Positions 1 to 14,100 of a stretch of DNA of 64,000 bases are shown one piece after another. The notes beneath the pieces were generated by a model, which did not search any database, had not been told where the DNA came from, and saw nothing but the letters and a program-made list of their open reading frames with translations. The stretch is from Xylocopa sonorina (taxonomy: Eukaryota > Arthropoda > Insecta > Hymenoptera > Apidae): contig NC_135198.1 of assembly GCF_050948175.1 (NCBI RefSeq), positions 8,507,001-8,571,000 of the forward strand, written 5' to 3'. How positions within the stretch are numbered: position 1 is the stretch's first letter; the number at the start of each line of letters is the position of its first letter. The position numbers and the translations under genes were made by a program.

Positions 1-3000
1 TTGTGTTGAACGACGAAGGAAGGTCCATAGCGAGAGGATTTTATTCATTTTCTTCAGGATTCATGCTGGACAAACACGTGAGTAACCAAAAACGATTTAC
101 ACAAACGAAGCGTAACATTTCAACGTATGTAGTTTTAGTATTCACCTCGTAATTAACTCTAGTTCTGTTTTCTACTGAATTGGGATCTTAACCGTGTCGT
201 AGTAAAACGTAATTATCACAAACGAGTTACTCTTAAACGCATTCGTTCGTTTCTTATTACAATTTATAAGTGCCCTATTAAATCTACAAACGTAACACGT
301 CCGTATAGCGTGCAGTTCATCTTTGACAGATCTCTTCGAATGCATTTATGGCCGGCGCATAACCTGCCAAGACTTAAGTAGAACGAAAATACAGGCAATA
401 ATATTGATCAAACGTATCTTTGCGTCATTAAGAGGATGTCGTGTGTTCCGTGAAGTTTGCCAGTTTGCTAGAGCCTCCTGGGATCGATCTAAATCGTGGT
501 TAAAGCACGGTATCGTGAAGCACGAGATAGGTTTAATCCCCTTGCCCCCGTTCCTTTCCCTCGAACTCGATGTCTCCGTACACGCTCGCGTGCGCACGTG
601 ACCCGTTGTGTAAATCTCCAGATAAAATGGAACCGAAAACGAATTTATTGTCGCATGGAAATATCCCTTATCGCGTGTCCACGCGCGGTGCTTTATTTTC
701 TTTCATTCACGCGAATTTCGCAAGCACCGTTGCTCGAGTTCGAACACCGACACGGCTCTTTTGATGTTTCTGACTTATGTAGGTGGGTGGGTACGTACTT
801 GTTTCTTTTCTGTTCCAGCGAGTGTATTTCTGTTTAAATATAGTCTGTTTACTATGGTGTAGTTTATCGACGGCAGGTTTATGGGATGAAATGGAACAGT
901 GGATATTTTGTAATAATTTTATTTAACTACTCGATACGGCTGATCTATGGAACTGGTGTACGGTTGAATTACAGTACGACTATGTATAGAGAAATGTTAT
1001 CGCGAATCTGTAAAAGATATTTAGGGAATTTTACGGAAAGCTCTGCGTAGGTATGTATATTTCTGCCAGTGAAGCGTGTTTCATCCAATGGGGTATTCGA
1101 TTTCGTATACAACGGCCAGTGAATCAGCCAACGAGCCTCGCAAAACTTGACGCACTCCGCGAGCCGCTTTATTTTAGCGTGCGAGCAAAATATTTAGAAA
1201 TTCCTCGCGTCCAAAAGGTGCTCAGGAGAGCCTCGGGATGCGGCCAGGTTGAAACAACGGGAGTCACCGTTGATTTCATTCAACGTTCCCATATCTCTCC
1301 TCTCGCTAGGTTTACACGTCTGTCGTCGAAGAGGTAGCAAGTATCGCTGTTCTTTATAGGACCATAATTTCATGCGGCGCACGTCCGTCACGCAGAGACC
1401 TGCAGAAGTAAAAGAAACGTAATTTCGCACCTGTACGCATATATACCCTACATACAGAAATAGAAAGCTCGCGCGCATTTTCAAACAGCCTAAGTAAACC
1501 TCCATTAGAAACGTTCGTGTGCACTTTCTAGAACTCTATCCCGCTTAACTCTTTGTTTGTAGAGTATTATTTCCGACAAATATGCACCTGCACGCAAATC
1601 CACACGTTGACTGTCCCCTAAGAAAACGCGTACGATATTCCGAGATCCGTTGCAAAATTTTCATCCGTATATCGTGACGGTGGATAGTTCGTTTACAGTG
1701 TATACAGTCGAAGGGTTCGCTGGTCGCTCCACGAGGCCCTTGGGAGGCGAACCTTATCCAACGATCGTCTCGTTCCCTCGTCGAAGCGGGCAGAAACGCG
1801 GGCTGGAACCGCGCCAAGCGTACGTACGCGGCGTGTTCACTTCCTGCGGATTTGCACACGAGTTGGAAAAGCCTCGCCGCGGGAAAACGGGTGGCCACGT
1901 CGCGGTGCAGAGGCCGTCGCCGATGAATTTATACTTCAAGATCGCCGGCTCGAGTGATCTTTACGATACGTTACCCGCGCGATAACTGACAGATCCGCAG
2001 CGACGCCTTCCGTTCCGACGCTGTTCGACGCAGAGAGCCGTCGCGTTGCGTTCCATCCGCGAACAGCCGTACGGGTACTTAGGCGCGTCGGATTGACGGC
2101 TGTTTGATACATTGTACGCGAGCCGCGTCGTTCCCGCTTGTCGTCGACGTCCGTTTCCGCGGGGTATTTATAACGCGATCGAATGTAGCGGAACTTGATT
2201 CCCGTCACGCCGCGACGCGGAGTCAAAGATTCGGCGAAGGTGCTGCTAACGATTATATGGCATATGTTCCGAGCAATTACGCTGGTTTGTTACTTTGATG
2301 CGAACCGAGGAATGTCTTGTGGAAATATCGCGGAACACGAGGGGACGGGCTTTCGGTTATTCGACGAGTATTCTCGTACGACACTCGGGAGGTTTTGGTT
2401 TCCGTTTCCTCCGGCTAGTCATGGAATATTGTCGCCGATTCTTTGCTTCGAAATGTTTTATTGAAATAATACTTTCAGCTTCGAAGTTCTGTTGGAAATT
2501 GTATATTTGGATTTGCTAGAATAATTATTCTGCTTCTTCGCATTGTCCAACTCCTGTTGACCAATTCCACTTCTGAAGTACAATTTATTTCAGTTTTATG
2601 CAGTAGCATCATTTGTCTTCATCTTTCGTTTTTATCTATGTAAAAAGGAGGAATGTATCCATCTGAAACATGTTGGAAAGTTCGTTTTTATTGGACAGTA
2701 TATTGGAACATTCAGTTTGCGATACTGGTGATATGCGAACCGTGCGGTCCTCTGGGGCACAGCCTAAATATAAATTGTCTATTAAGTTTAATTTATTAAG
2801 TTAGATCGTTTTGCTTATTTTATGCATCGTTATCGTTACCTCTCTCTTTCTCTCTCTTCACTTGTTTATTCCGGGTGCGCTGTAACCGAGCCATTTCAGT
2901 AAGCCACGTTTCATTCCAAAGCTGAGGGGAAATTGTTTCGAATGACGAGCCGCGCGAGAACACACGGTCGTTTTTCGAAACCTTACTGGCTGTTCCCTTG

Positions 3001-5097
3001 CCGCGAAACTGGCATCGCGTTGCATCTAAAACGAAGTGTAAAGATCATGTCTGTCTTCTCTTACGAAACATTGTAAACCATCGAACTGACAACAGTGTGT
3101 ACAATTCACGGATTTAGTGCATTCTTTTTACGAACTGCCGACAGTGTTCAAAGATCCCAACAGACGTGTGATTTATGTTAGAAATATAACATTTCAAGAG
3201 TAAATTTGTCACATACTGTGGAGGAAAGAAGAAAAAAGGCACCTTGAAACGCTTCGTTCTTTAGCATAATCCAGTTTACACGTGGAGTACATCATACCTA
3301 CCAACAGACGAGGAAAAGGATGGTTCCTTGACAGAATGTCGAAGAAAAAGGCTGCCAATTGTGCCAGAATTCGGAGCCAAACCACGCCACAATAATTCTC
3401 TCCCGATTCTCATTGGGCCAACCGCGAGAGTCATGCGTTTCAACGATTTATTCACCGCCCACCCTCGCCTCGGTTTCTGACACCCTAATCAGCTTAATAG
3501 CTCGTTCTCCACCGCGGTGTTCCGCCTAGAAAACCAACGTGGCTCGCCGCCGCGTACCGTCGACAACCGCGGCCAAAGGCATCGGATATTTATGAGAGCC
3601 CTTACGCTGGAACGCGCCGCGAGACTTCGGTTGAGGGTGTTTGAACCGGGTGGAGTAACCGTGACGGAAATAGAGCAGGATTTCTCGGTGGTACGACACG
3701 CACTTTCGACACATTCCCCGGCCCACTTCCGCGTAATTTGCTGGAAAGTCCTCTCTAGAACAGTCTCGCTCGTATAGTTACTTCTTCTACGATCACGGTA
3801 AGCCTTACGGTGGATACAATTCTCGAGTCGCGTTGGACAGTGACGAACAGACCTTTTCATTTTTTTTTTTTTTTCGAATCGAGCAACGTGAGAAATTTTG
3901 TTTAAGTTCCGTTAATAAAGTCGACACCTGTATTCGGTGGTACCAATCTCTTTCCAACGTTGAAAGTTTGGAAAAATATTCCACGCCCGTTGTATATTTT
4001 CCGAACCGAGATTAGCAGTTGTTGCACACAGTGAATATAAACGTTTACGTGGATAACGTAGCTCGTCCAGGCGCCACGTGTTTGGCACGGAAATACCTCT
4101 TAAAATTCACAATCCGTAGAAACATATTGTAAACCGCGACCACTTTGCTGTGTCCACTGGTGACACAAAATCGCTCGTAAACTTTCGGTCTAGGAAAAAC
4201 GTATCCTTCATTTTACTATCGTATCGTGCTAATCTAACTTGCGATACGATATGAGAGTGATTCGATGCACAAAATCGACATACGTTGTTACGAGACGATA
4301 GTAACGATACCGTGGAAAAAAAGTGAGAATTCAAAACGACGCAGACCACCGCATTCTGTTAAGATTATCACGGTTTACAACCCATCTAACCGTGCATTAT
4401 CTTGGCGTGCAATCAACAACAGCTGGTGTCGATTAAAGTGCAATAAAATTAGCGATAAAACGAAAATTTTATGTGACACGATTCCACACACCAGACACCG
4501 TGGCAGGGCGATAAAAAATAATTGGTAATTTCGCCGAGTAAAATTGTCTATATGACGGAGAGGCCTCTTTCCGTGAGACCGTATTTAGTTCGAACCGGGG
4601 CGGCGGAAGTGTGTACACTTGTAACGATCGACGGTGCAATGTTTCCTACAATTTTAGAACTCGTAAATTATCTCTTCTTTGATTTCGTTATATTTTACGA
4701 GCACCAGGGCAACGGGATCGAGCGTATCGTCAGGTAACATCTATTCCATGCGCGTTGGACATGGACTGTATAAGTAGTATCGGTACTGTGCGTGTCAGAC
4801 ACGCTCGAAGGAGTACCTTCCAGTTTGATCCTCAATCGCGGGATCGGGTAATTGCTCGTTACTTTGGATGCAAAAAAAAAAATCGCGACAAAAGTCTAGG
4901 AATAATTTAAAGTCAATCTAGTACGATCTAGTGGAAGAATGGGAACGTGGAAGAGCGGCGACCAATTATATCAATTGTCACACTTGACATAATTGAAAAG
5001 GGAATGTATGAAATAAAATTTGGTAATTTAACGTAAAGGGAAATGAAATTTGAGACTCGTAAGCATAACAGAAAGGTCGAGACACCTGATCTATACA

Positions 5098-5256
5098 ATG
5101 TTCGAAGCGTTCTCCGCCGGCAACGGAACACGTTGCGGTAAACCTATTTTTGTGGAACAAGAATCCGTGCTTAACGCGTTAGAAAATAGCCTGGAGGAAT
5201 TGCTTAAACAAACGATTCATTTGTCAGGAAACAAAGCAAACGCTGAGACTGCTTAG
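5098..5256 (+). CDS. Candidate small ORF, 52 codons
   Basis: An ATG frame ending in TAG. The predicted peptide has a Gly/Cys-containing start and a likely amphipathic acidic helix (QESVLNALENSLEELLKQTI). About 19 of 52 codons begin with G, a mildly coding-like sign. AATAAA-type signals follow at about 5509 and 5532. No homologue is recognised and no splice partner was found. It could be a terminal exon, a small protein or chance. Confidence 0.18.
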   Translation: MFEAFSAGNGTRCGKPIFVEQESVLNALENSLEELLKQTIHLSGNKANAETA

Positions 5257-7916
5257 GGCGCAGAAACCGTGGGTATCGTGTTTGCACCGCGTTTAAACTG
5301 GCAAAGTGAAAAATGGACGCTGACGAACGAACAAATGAGATTCTCGCTTCGCTTAGACGGTAAAAAATGAACTGACATCGATTCTGTCCACTATTTTCTA
5401 ATTCTAACCGATTATATCAAATACAAAATACATACATCCATATCTTTAAAGCAAAAAGATCATCGATAACGTATCGATATCTGTACTGCACTTTTTTCAG
5501 ACTTATAACAATAAACTTTTTATGTGTTAAATAAATAGACACGCGCAGAGTAGCGACAATAACGAGAGAAAACAGTGCGATTTCAGCGTTGCTACACCGA
5601 AAACCGGTGACAAGTAAAAATGAAAGATTTGCTCGAATTCTTTCCCGCAGCTTCTCTTATTGCTGTCCGTGGGTTCGAGTGGCGTTGCTTGACAATAATT
5701 GTAACTGATGAGGGGGTCTCAGCAGCCACGGTAGTTGGTCGCAATCCAAGATCCTCTCGCAAGAAATCCGCGTGTTGTTTGCAAGAAAATTAATAACGCC
5801 CCTGCCATTTATATTTCTCTATTTGCCCGCGTTCGAGAGACGGTTTGGGTAACTTAGTAATATTTCGCGGACGAATCGCCGCCGCGAAAAGATATATCCC
5901 GTCCGCGGCTGTTATAAATTATCCGGTTGAATATACATCAGCGGCGTATCGAGCAAAAATTGTCAAATTAATACCGGTTACACCATCGCGGCGCGTACTC
6001 GAACGCGCGAGCGTTCCAAGCACCGGGCTCGTCCCGGCTGTTCCGAAGATTACTCAAGTGGTAACGTCACCCGCGAAGATACATTCGCGGCACAAATCAT
6101 TCGAGATATCGAACGCCAGTCGCATAAATCTTGATTGCGTTTCAATGGGATACGATCTGCGCTTGTTTCCCGGAACGTTTCTGCGGTTGGTGTATCGAAA
6201 GCTGTTCGAGCGACAAAAGAGGCGAGAGGAGAAGACGGACGTGCTCGCGAAAGGCAGAGCCAACACGGGTGCATAAATCATCCTCGTAACGCCGAAAGGC
6301 CCGAGAAGAAGGAGCGGACAAAGCGCGACAATTCATCTGGTAACCGCGCGTATGATCGCCTAATGCTCGATCCATTGGGCCAAAGGACAAACGACGTTTA
6401 AGGCTTGTAAATCAACCGGCGTGGCGTCCAAATGCTTTAATTCACCGGTTACCAGACAGCAATTAAAAAGTTTCATTGACGAGGCGATAGCGGTGAGGCG
6501 TGTTGAAGCTTTCGAGCGATTTAAGGGACAACCGCCACTCCTGGCTGGCCTCTAAATGGAGAAAAATGTTATTTATGCCAGGAAGTTGAGTCACGTTGCG
6601 ATTACGACCGGTTACATGTATCATCGTGACAATCCAACGGTTGTACACGAGTACGTGCGAAGTATTTTTACCAACAGATGTTATCCAAGAGGCATTTAAG
6701 ATCGGGTTTAAGATCAAAAGAATTTTCTTCTCCCTTCAAGACCAAACGCTCGATTCCACCTGGGGCTCGGTGGAGATCTGTCGCGACATTGTAACATTCT
6801 GAGGCAACGCGTCGTACATTCGCGTTAAATTACGCGGTGAAAAGCGAGCCAGCGTAAAGGGCAGCTGCTAGAGCCGCAGGACGAGCAAAAGAGCACAGAG
6901 CACTTATACGCGGGCTGCTCAACAATGTAGACGGTTTCTCCACGGTCTGCGGTCGCGACCATCTAAATTGCTGCCACGAGAGGCAGGAAAAAAAGGTCGC
7001 CGCACACAGGGATCGGAACACGCACTTGCGCTCCTGCAATTGCATGTTTAGAATGATTGATCGCGGGGGGTTTCCCGGCCAAGCGGAGGTAAATATGGAG
7101 ACTATGGACGTTCGGAGATTAGAGGATCTCCCTTGGCCGAGTACACCGCTCGAAATTCATGCTAGACGTACATTCCTCATGCTAATCTAAGGCGTATTGT
7201 TCGCCTCGAGATTGCTTTCGTGCGCCACGACGTTCTCATTACTTCTACGTTGTCCAGGCTTTAGACTGCTGTTTGTATTGTATTAAAATTGTTCCGCCGC
7301 TTCTCTCCAAGTTAGCTTCGGATTAGTCTCTCGAGGAGGACGCGATTTTTTCAGACACTTTTAGAAAACAGACAATTTCAATTCCCAAAGGACTGTAATC
7401 ACCGCGTTTTCGACGACTTCTCTTTCGAATCGAAAAATTCTGCGTAACATATGAAAATCTAATCTGCTGGCATGCGGTCTGAAAATTTCCGTGGCAAACA
7501 GACCGACATCCGTCCGTGGCTGGTATATTATTGTAGTAGGAAGACAAATGTCCACAGCTGTTCTTATTTGTCAACGGTTTGAAAAAAGGAACGAAACTAG
7601 CCTCAATTACCGCGCAACGAAGAGTACTCGAGAGAGTCCTTCCTTTTTCCTGTCTATACCACGAGGCCAAACGCGTCTAATATACAACGATAGACAAATT
7701 GTACCGATGCGAGCAAAATCACCGACGTCCGCCTTCCACTGCCGTCCCCCGAAACTCGGCCAGACGATAAATTAATTACATTTCTCTAGCCGCGTTGCGA
7801 CGAACGGCGTAAACGTTCAATGACGGCGAACAAATGGATCTCGTTTCTTTCTTCAACTATCGAAAAGCAGAGACTTCGTCGAGTGGAAACCTCCTTTTCG
7901 TGAGGATGCGTAAACG

Positions 7917-8123
7917 ATGGCATTCCATATTCGACAAGTTTACGATCCGTTTTATGGCCCCTGCTCTTGCGAGAGCGCTAGACGCGCGCTGGTAATGATA
8001 AAGGGTGATGAATATAACGATCCCCCGACTGAGACGGACCACGGATGGAATGAATACCCCATTAACGTTAACGACGGACCCGTATCGAGGGTAGCTTTGG
8101 ATGAAATAAATTTATACGCGTGA
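7917..8123 (+). CDS. Candidate small ORF, 68 codons
   Basis: An ATG frame ending in TGA. The predicted peptide is acidic with evenly spread residue types (for example KGDEYNDPPTETDHGWNEYP), and about 25 of 68 codons begin with G. No domain, signal peptide or membrane segment is visible and I do not recognise it. Its neighbourhood has no other gene-like feature. Listed because its composition stands out from the Arg/Ser-rich shadow frames common in this window. Confidence 0.15.
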   Translation: MAFHIRQVYDPFYGPCSCESARRALVMIKGDEYNDPPTETDHGWNEYPINVNDGPVSRVALDEINLYA

Positions 8124-11100
8124 GTCGAATCAACGTCGCGACGCGTCGCGGATAAAGTACGGGGACGCGTCTCCCGCTGGCCATTTGTGAAGCAGAAGGT
8201 ATAATTCTCGAGCGTTGCGGTCCGTTTCTGACTATCTTAAGTAAGATTAGGTGTTATGGCAGCACCGTCTAGATTGTACTTCATACACGCGGCTAGCATG
8301 GTAACATTAATTTCTGCGACGAATTAATCGCTTGTTCGCCTCTTTGCTGCACGCACGCGAATAAGGTCGATGTACATTTAACGTGCGTTTCGTTGCGACG
8401 CGATACGTTTAGTGGCTGACAACGGGTATCCAAGACTTGGCGATGTTTCGCGCGAAATTTACCCGGGTCCGACGAATTGGATCCGCGATAACGCGAGCCC
8501 TTAAACGAGCCGATTTACCCCGACCAATCGCGCATCGAAAATCACTCGGACCTCCCTCGAGCGGCGTGCAGGGTGGAAACGCGGAACGTCTAATTTTAGT
8601 GGTTGCAAATTGCACATGGCACGCGATTCCATGCCAGGAGCCGCCTTCATGCCAACAACACGTGGCCGTTTAACGATCGCATTTGCACAATCGCACGCGA
8701 TCCTCGAGGTTCTCTCGCGGAAATTTCGGATGAAGCCTCGCCTAATGATCTCCACCTCCTCCCCACCCGCGTCGGCCCTCGTCCATCGTTGATCTTTCCC
8801 GGTTTTCCACGGGCATCTCGATATATTCGAGCCTTTTAACGACACGAGCGTACTAGAGGCGGCCGTATAATTTACGACGAGGAGAAACACGGGGACGAAA
8901 AGCGAGAGTGAGTGACGTGTAACCGCGGGGAGAAGCGAAACGCTTTACGCAGACATCGGTCTCTGTCAGCCGAGGGTGCCTCTGCGTCCCCTTCGGCGCA
9001 GATAACGAGCAGAATCTGTCCTCGGGATGTTCGCGATGCCGACAACCCACCGTCTAAATCGACAACGCGCGCATAGCTGCCAGCCTGGAAGTAGAGAAAG
9101 GGCGTCGTCACCTTTTCAGAGGATAGCTAAGCTCCGCTGGCTTCTTAATTAGCGGAAAACCTCAGATTCGCCTCTCCACGCGCTCCTCCAGCTTTTTTCT
9201 TCGACTTTTCGGCTCTTCTCGGTTCATTAGTAGAACCCTCCTCTTTAGATTTCTCCAAATCTTTATTACGAAATGACTGTCTTTTTTCTTTTATAAAAAC
9301 AGATGCGAGTTGACAGGACAGCTGTTCCTAATTTTATCCTTTCGTTTCGACGACGGTAAGCGTGCACACGTGAAACGTATCAACCAGTTCCTTTTCGTAT
9401 GGTAACGTGAAATTGTGACGGGGTGAAAAGTGCCGTTCGTCGCGCGTCGGAGATGGAGATACTCGATCCGTGGCGAGCGGAAGTTGGCGATTCCAACGTT
9501 TCCGCGAGGCGACCCGCGGGTGTTTGCGTTGGCAATCAGAACGGCGGTGATTCTAGCGGCTAACTTCTGCTCCCGGCCGTCTGCTCGTCGGAAGTCGTTC
9601 CGTTACCATCGTCTGGAATCGTCCCATGAATTGGTCATGATGTAGCGAAGACAGCTGTGAGAACTTCATTATTTACCGGCTTTACATGTGTCACTTTTCG
9701 TAGAGCGCTCGCTTCACCGTTGACGACTGCATTAAAATAGAACGGTCTGCGGGTTCGCGTTAAGTAGTTGAACAATCTGGGCGTTGAACAGTGGAGATTT
9801 GTTTGCTCCTACGAGACTTATAGATGTGTCTAGATCTTGGAGTGATTAATGTTAAAAATCGAAGCCTTCGCAAGCGTAAATTAGTGTGGTATCGTAGCAG
9901 AGTTTTGAGTAGCTGTAATGTCGTGTCAACTTCGTTAGAGGAAATCAACCTAACCACCAGAAAATGAATCGATAATCCGTTTTTACAAACTATTCGGTTA
10001 TACAACCGAATCTATTTTAATATTCTATCCAACCACATCGATCTCACTCAATTACGTTCTACTTTGCACCTAGTCACCCTTCCATCACGATAATAAATCG
10101 ATCTGGGACAATCTCTTGGCGTTTTGCTATCCAATTTAAATTTGTCGACAGACTCAAGTGAGACAGATGTTCGCCACGTATGCAGGTTCGTTTAAAAAAC
10201 AATTGCCAGAAATTAAGAGTAGCTGTTAGAAAAAATTGCTCGAGCGATAAAAGTTAATTCGCAAGATTCAGCGGGAAGAAAATGTGTTCGAAAATCCGTT
10301 TTTTTGGAACCATCGAGCGTGTCGAGCGATAAAAACTAATTTAGGGAGGGGAAGATTAAACGCTCTCCTCCCCTTCATTTATTTCTCTGAATGAAACGTG
10401 ACATCACGAGCCAACAATAGAGGGATTAGAGATCGATCCGTCCGATTGCCCTTTGTCTTTTCAGGGCAGCTGAGTAAACTGCGATCGGTGCCAAAGGCAA
10501 CAGTGGATCGCGGTTGTAATCCGCGGTGCAAACGAGCGCTCGTATCTGCTAATATCTTTATGTCGCGTTCACGCGGTTCGATGCTCGCGAACAGATCGCG
10601 GTCCGTCGTGTCGCGCACTCGAACACATTTAGGCCGGGTCCAGGGGACATTAAAGACACTGTTTACAGATTATTAATCAATGTACGCCAGTATATTGGAC
10701 GACGTCGCGGCGCTCGTCCACCGCTGAAAATGGGCGGTCATTAAATCCCTGTTGGGACGTCGCGTCGCGCGGGATAAAGTATTCGCTCGAGGCTTCTATC
10801 AAAGGGTAAATATAACGCTGGTAATCGATGACACGTGTTCCACGTGACAGGGAATTCGATGAATTCGGAGAATCGCGATGGGGTGCTAGCGGCGATGGAA
10901 TTCGAGAAAGACTCCACGGAGACCCCCGTATCGCAGATTCCCGTCGCGTTTCTTATTCCCTTGTAACGAACGTGCGCTGCAAAGAATAATTTCCGAAAAA
11001 CGTCTGAAATCTAATTATACGGTAAACGATCAGCGGTGGTAATTGGGGGATATTAATAAGAGTATCTGAAATTAGGCTATTTGCGGTAACGAGGTAAGCG

Positions 11101-14100
11101 GATTTCGTAGAAGAGCCACTTGTCTTTTAATCTGTGGGACGAAAATACACATCAAAGTGTAAACCGTCGGGATGGGGCTCTTTACCGTTCTCATTTACAA
11201 ACGTGACTGACGGCCATCATGGTTTTGTTGTCGTCACTCGGATCAAGTGTTTCCATAAATCTCCCGGCTCTGATAGAAGAAAGTATACATACTCACAGCG
11301 GTTCGAACAAGGTAATAAATGGTTATAATGTCTGTCGCATAATTACAAGCTAATAACCCCTGGAAATCAGACGTGATTACAGAGTAGAACGCAACTAAGT
11401 TTTATAATCTACTACTGCAATGGTATTTGCTAGCAATTTAATTACGAGAGTAGGTCACCACCGTAATGGTCGCACTGCGTTTGACTACGTACACCCCAAT
11501 TTACTGTGCGTCTATATTGACCATTACATCCCCATTTCTCGTTTCTGATTCTCATCTGAAGGTCTCTCGATTCCCCGAAAGAATCGGTATCTCTGCTCGC
11601 ATCGCGTTTACAAACGTTACACTTGGGTGCAGCGTGATAATCTCGAACGCGAGAGCGTAAAGCTCTCCCCCGTGTGCACCGGTCGGATATTAATACGGGA
11701 CGCGTCAGTGGCTCTCGTCGATGCACCTTAGCGCAGTTCAGATGCACCTTTACCGGCGGCAATAGAAGCGGGCGATATACCGTTCCACGCAATTTCCCAT
11801 TGGTTTAGCGAGCGTGACGAAGGACCGATATATAGGAAAGCTTTCGTTTATTAATAGAGTGATAAACAAGCCGGATGCGGACGCCGAAATTAGACGCGGA
11901 CTGCGAGGAGGAAGACGGCGGATCGGCGAGAGATAAAAACTGCGAGATCAGCCTGCCTCGCAGATTCGGTCGCTCGATAAAAATATTGCGAGCTTTCGCG
12001 CGCTCGTGCCACGATCGCGAACTGGAAGATCGCACGAGAAACAGAGATGCAAAGGGTTATTTTTACAAACATTCGGAAGTTCCGCGGAAGATTGCGGTTT
12101 CGTTGACTTTCGTAGGTGAAAAATGGTTGCTCGAGGAATCTGTGTCGCGAGGGTTCGAGAGAAATGCGATAAGTCCGCGATGTTAGAGGGAAACGAGAAC
12201 AATTTGCGTCTCTCGTAAGAAATGAAATATGTTGATTGTACCTTTGGTTCTTTAAAATGTTTTAATTTCAAGAGTGTAGACGTAGCGGCATGCTGTTGGT
12301 ATTTCTATGTCATACTCCATCGCTGTAGCTTTAGTTTAAATTGAACATGACGCAGATCCTGTTGATCTCGCTTGCGTCGCGGCAAAAATGCGTCGCGCTG
12401 TTAGTTATATATGTTACAGCAAAAAATTCACTAAATTACAGGGGATAACGCGCGACGATAAATTTGGAAGAATTATTGCTATACCAGTTTGAACCGTTCG
12501 TGTACGGTTCGCTGTATTTATGGATTAATAAATCAACGGTCGTCGCTGATTTGTAAATTTATTATCGAGATTATAGAATCCTTTGTGACGGATGTGCGTG
12601 CTTAAGGTTACTCTACAAACTTCCATGCAGGGGATATTTTTACCTCTTTGTCTCTAGCGGTCGACAAAATTATTAAAAGCTCGAGCTCATTCGTCAACGT
12701 TTCACCATCGCTCTATTCCTTAGGAGACGCTAACGCGCGTACATTTCTACTCCTTCTAATCTATATTTTACTCTTTAATCCGTAGCGCGAGCAACCTACC
12801 CCAACCCCCTGGAAAAGCAAACAGTCGAACGGATATTATCCAACATTTAACACCCACGACGTCCACCCTCGTGGCAACCTCTGGCGCGGCGAGACCTAAA
12901 TCGAGATAATAAGTCTCGCGAGCGGCCATACAGCCGTACTCGCGTTCAAAACACGGACTTACCCAGGTTCGAGGAGATTTATCGACGGCGGAGCGTTGCG
13001 CAGGTTCCGCGCGGCGTTGTCCCCTGTAAATCACTGTCATCGAACATTATTTACTTGGTGCGGGAGGGTCGGCCTGTTCCCCTTTGCTGGCGGACTCCAT
13101 TTCAGCGGCAGCAAAGCGGAAAAAGACACACCCTCGGCCAACACTCCTGCCACGTTCGGACACACCTAGGCCAAGAGGAACACCGTTCCCTTGTCCGCTG
13201 CCACTCTTCGCTACGTTTCTTCCGCCTCCACGTAGCCGCCGCGTGTTCTCCAACTCTCCTTTATCCCTCCTCGTTCGCGAGGGTACGCGAGCCGAGCAGG
13301 TTGATATATGCAGCCTGGTCAAGATAAAACAGAACACGAGGGACGATCGTTCGCAGGACTGGGAATATTCGCGAATGGTTAGTCGATCTTGTTAAGTGGC
13401 TTCGACCGCGGCCAGCGACACGTGTATTCGTGTTACCCAACGCTGCGCGGGGTTGATTCGATCGCGCACCTCGATCGGTCCTCGTAACGGGGAGTTTCGC
13501 GGGGCACCTTGCTTTTTCTTTTTATCAGCTAGTTAAATTGCACGCGAAGCCTTCTGAGCGCCGTTGGAACTTGGAACGCGGCAAAAAGCGCACTTAAACC
13601 GCGAATCACGTCTGCCTGCTTGTTAATAATAGATAATAATCGCGGTCGCTGACCGTCTGTCCCTTCGAATTGCTACATTTTCCTACAGAATACGTTCCAC
13701 GTGTCCACTGTTATAAAGTGGACCACCCGCGCTGTACACGCGCCATTTCGATAATTGGAACGCGCAGCGTTTCCCTTCCACGACGTTTCGCTGGTTTCAC
13801 ACTCATTAGGGCGAGGGTTCATTAACACACCCCGACTAGCTCACGCGCGGATCAAAATTGCATCTTTACTTGGCCTTCTGTTTTATCTAGTCAGAGATAT
13901 GAGGGATCAGAGGGGCTTATGGTTACCTCGTAGCGATCTTAGCGAAGTCTTGTAATTATGTACGAATTATATTATGTAATTAAACGGGCACACGTCTGCT
14001 GCGTGTATATTTATAATCGAAACGGTGATTAAAAGCGACCATCGCCGCTGGATTTCATCGGCCGGAGATCGTGGTAGGCGGTCGGTCGATCGTGGAAACG

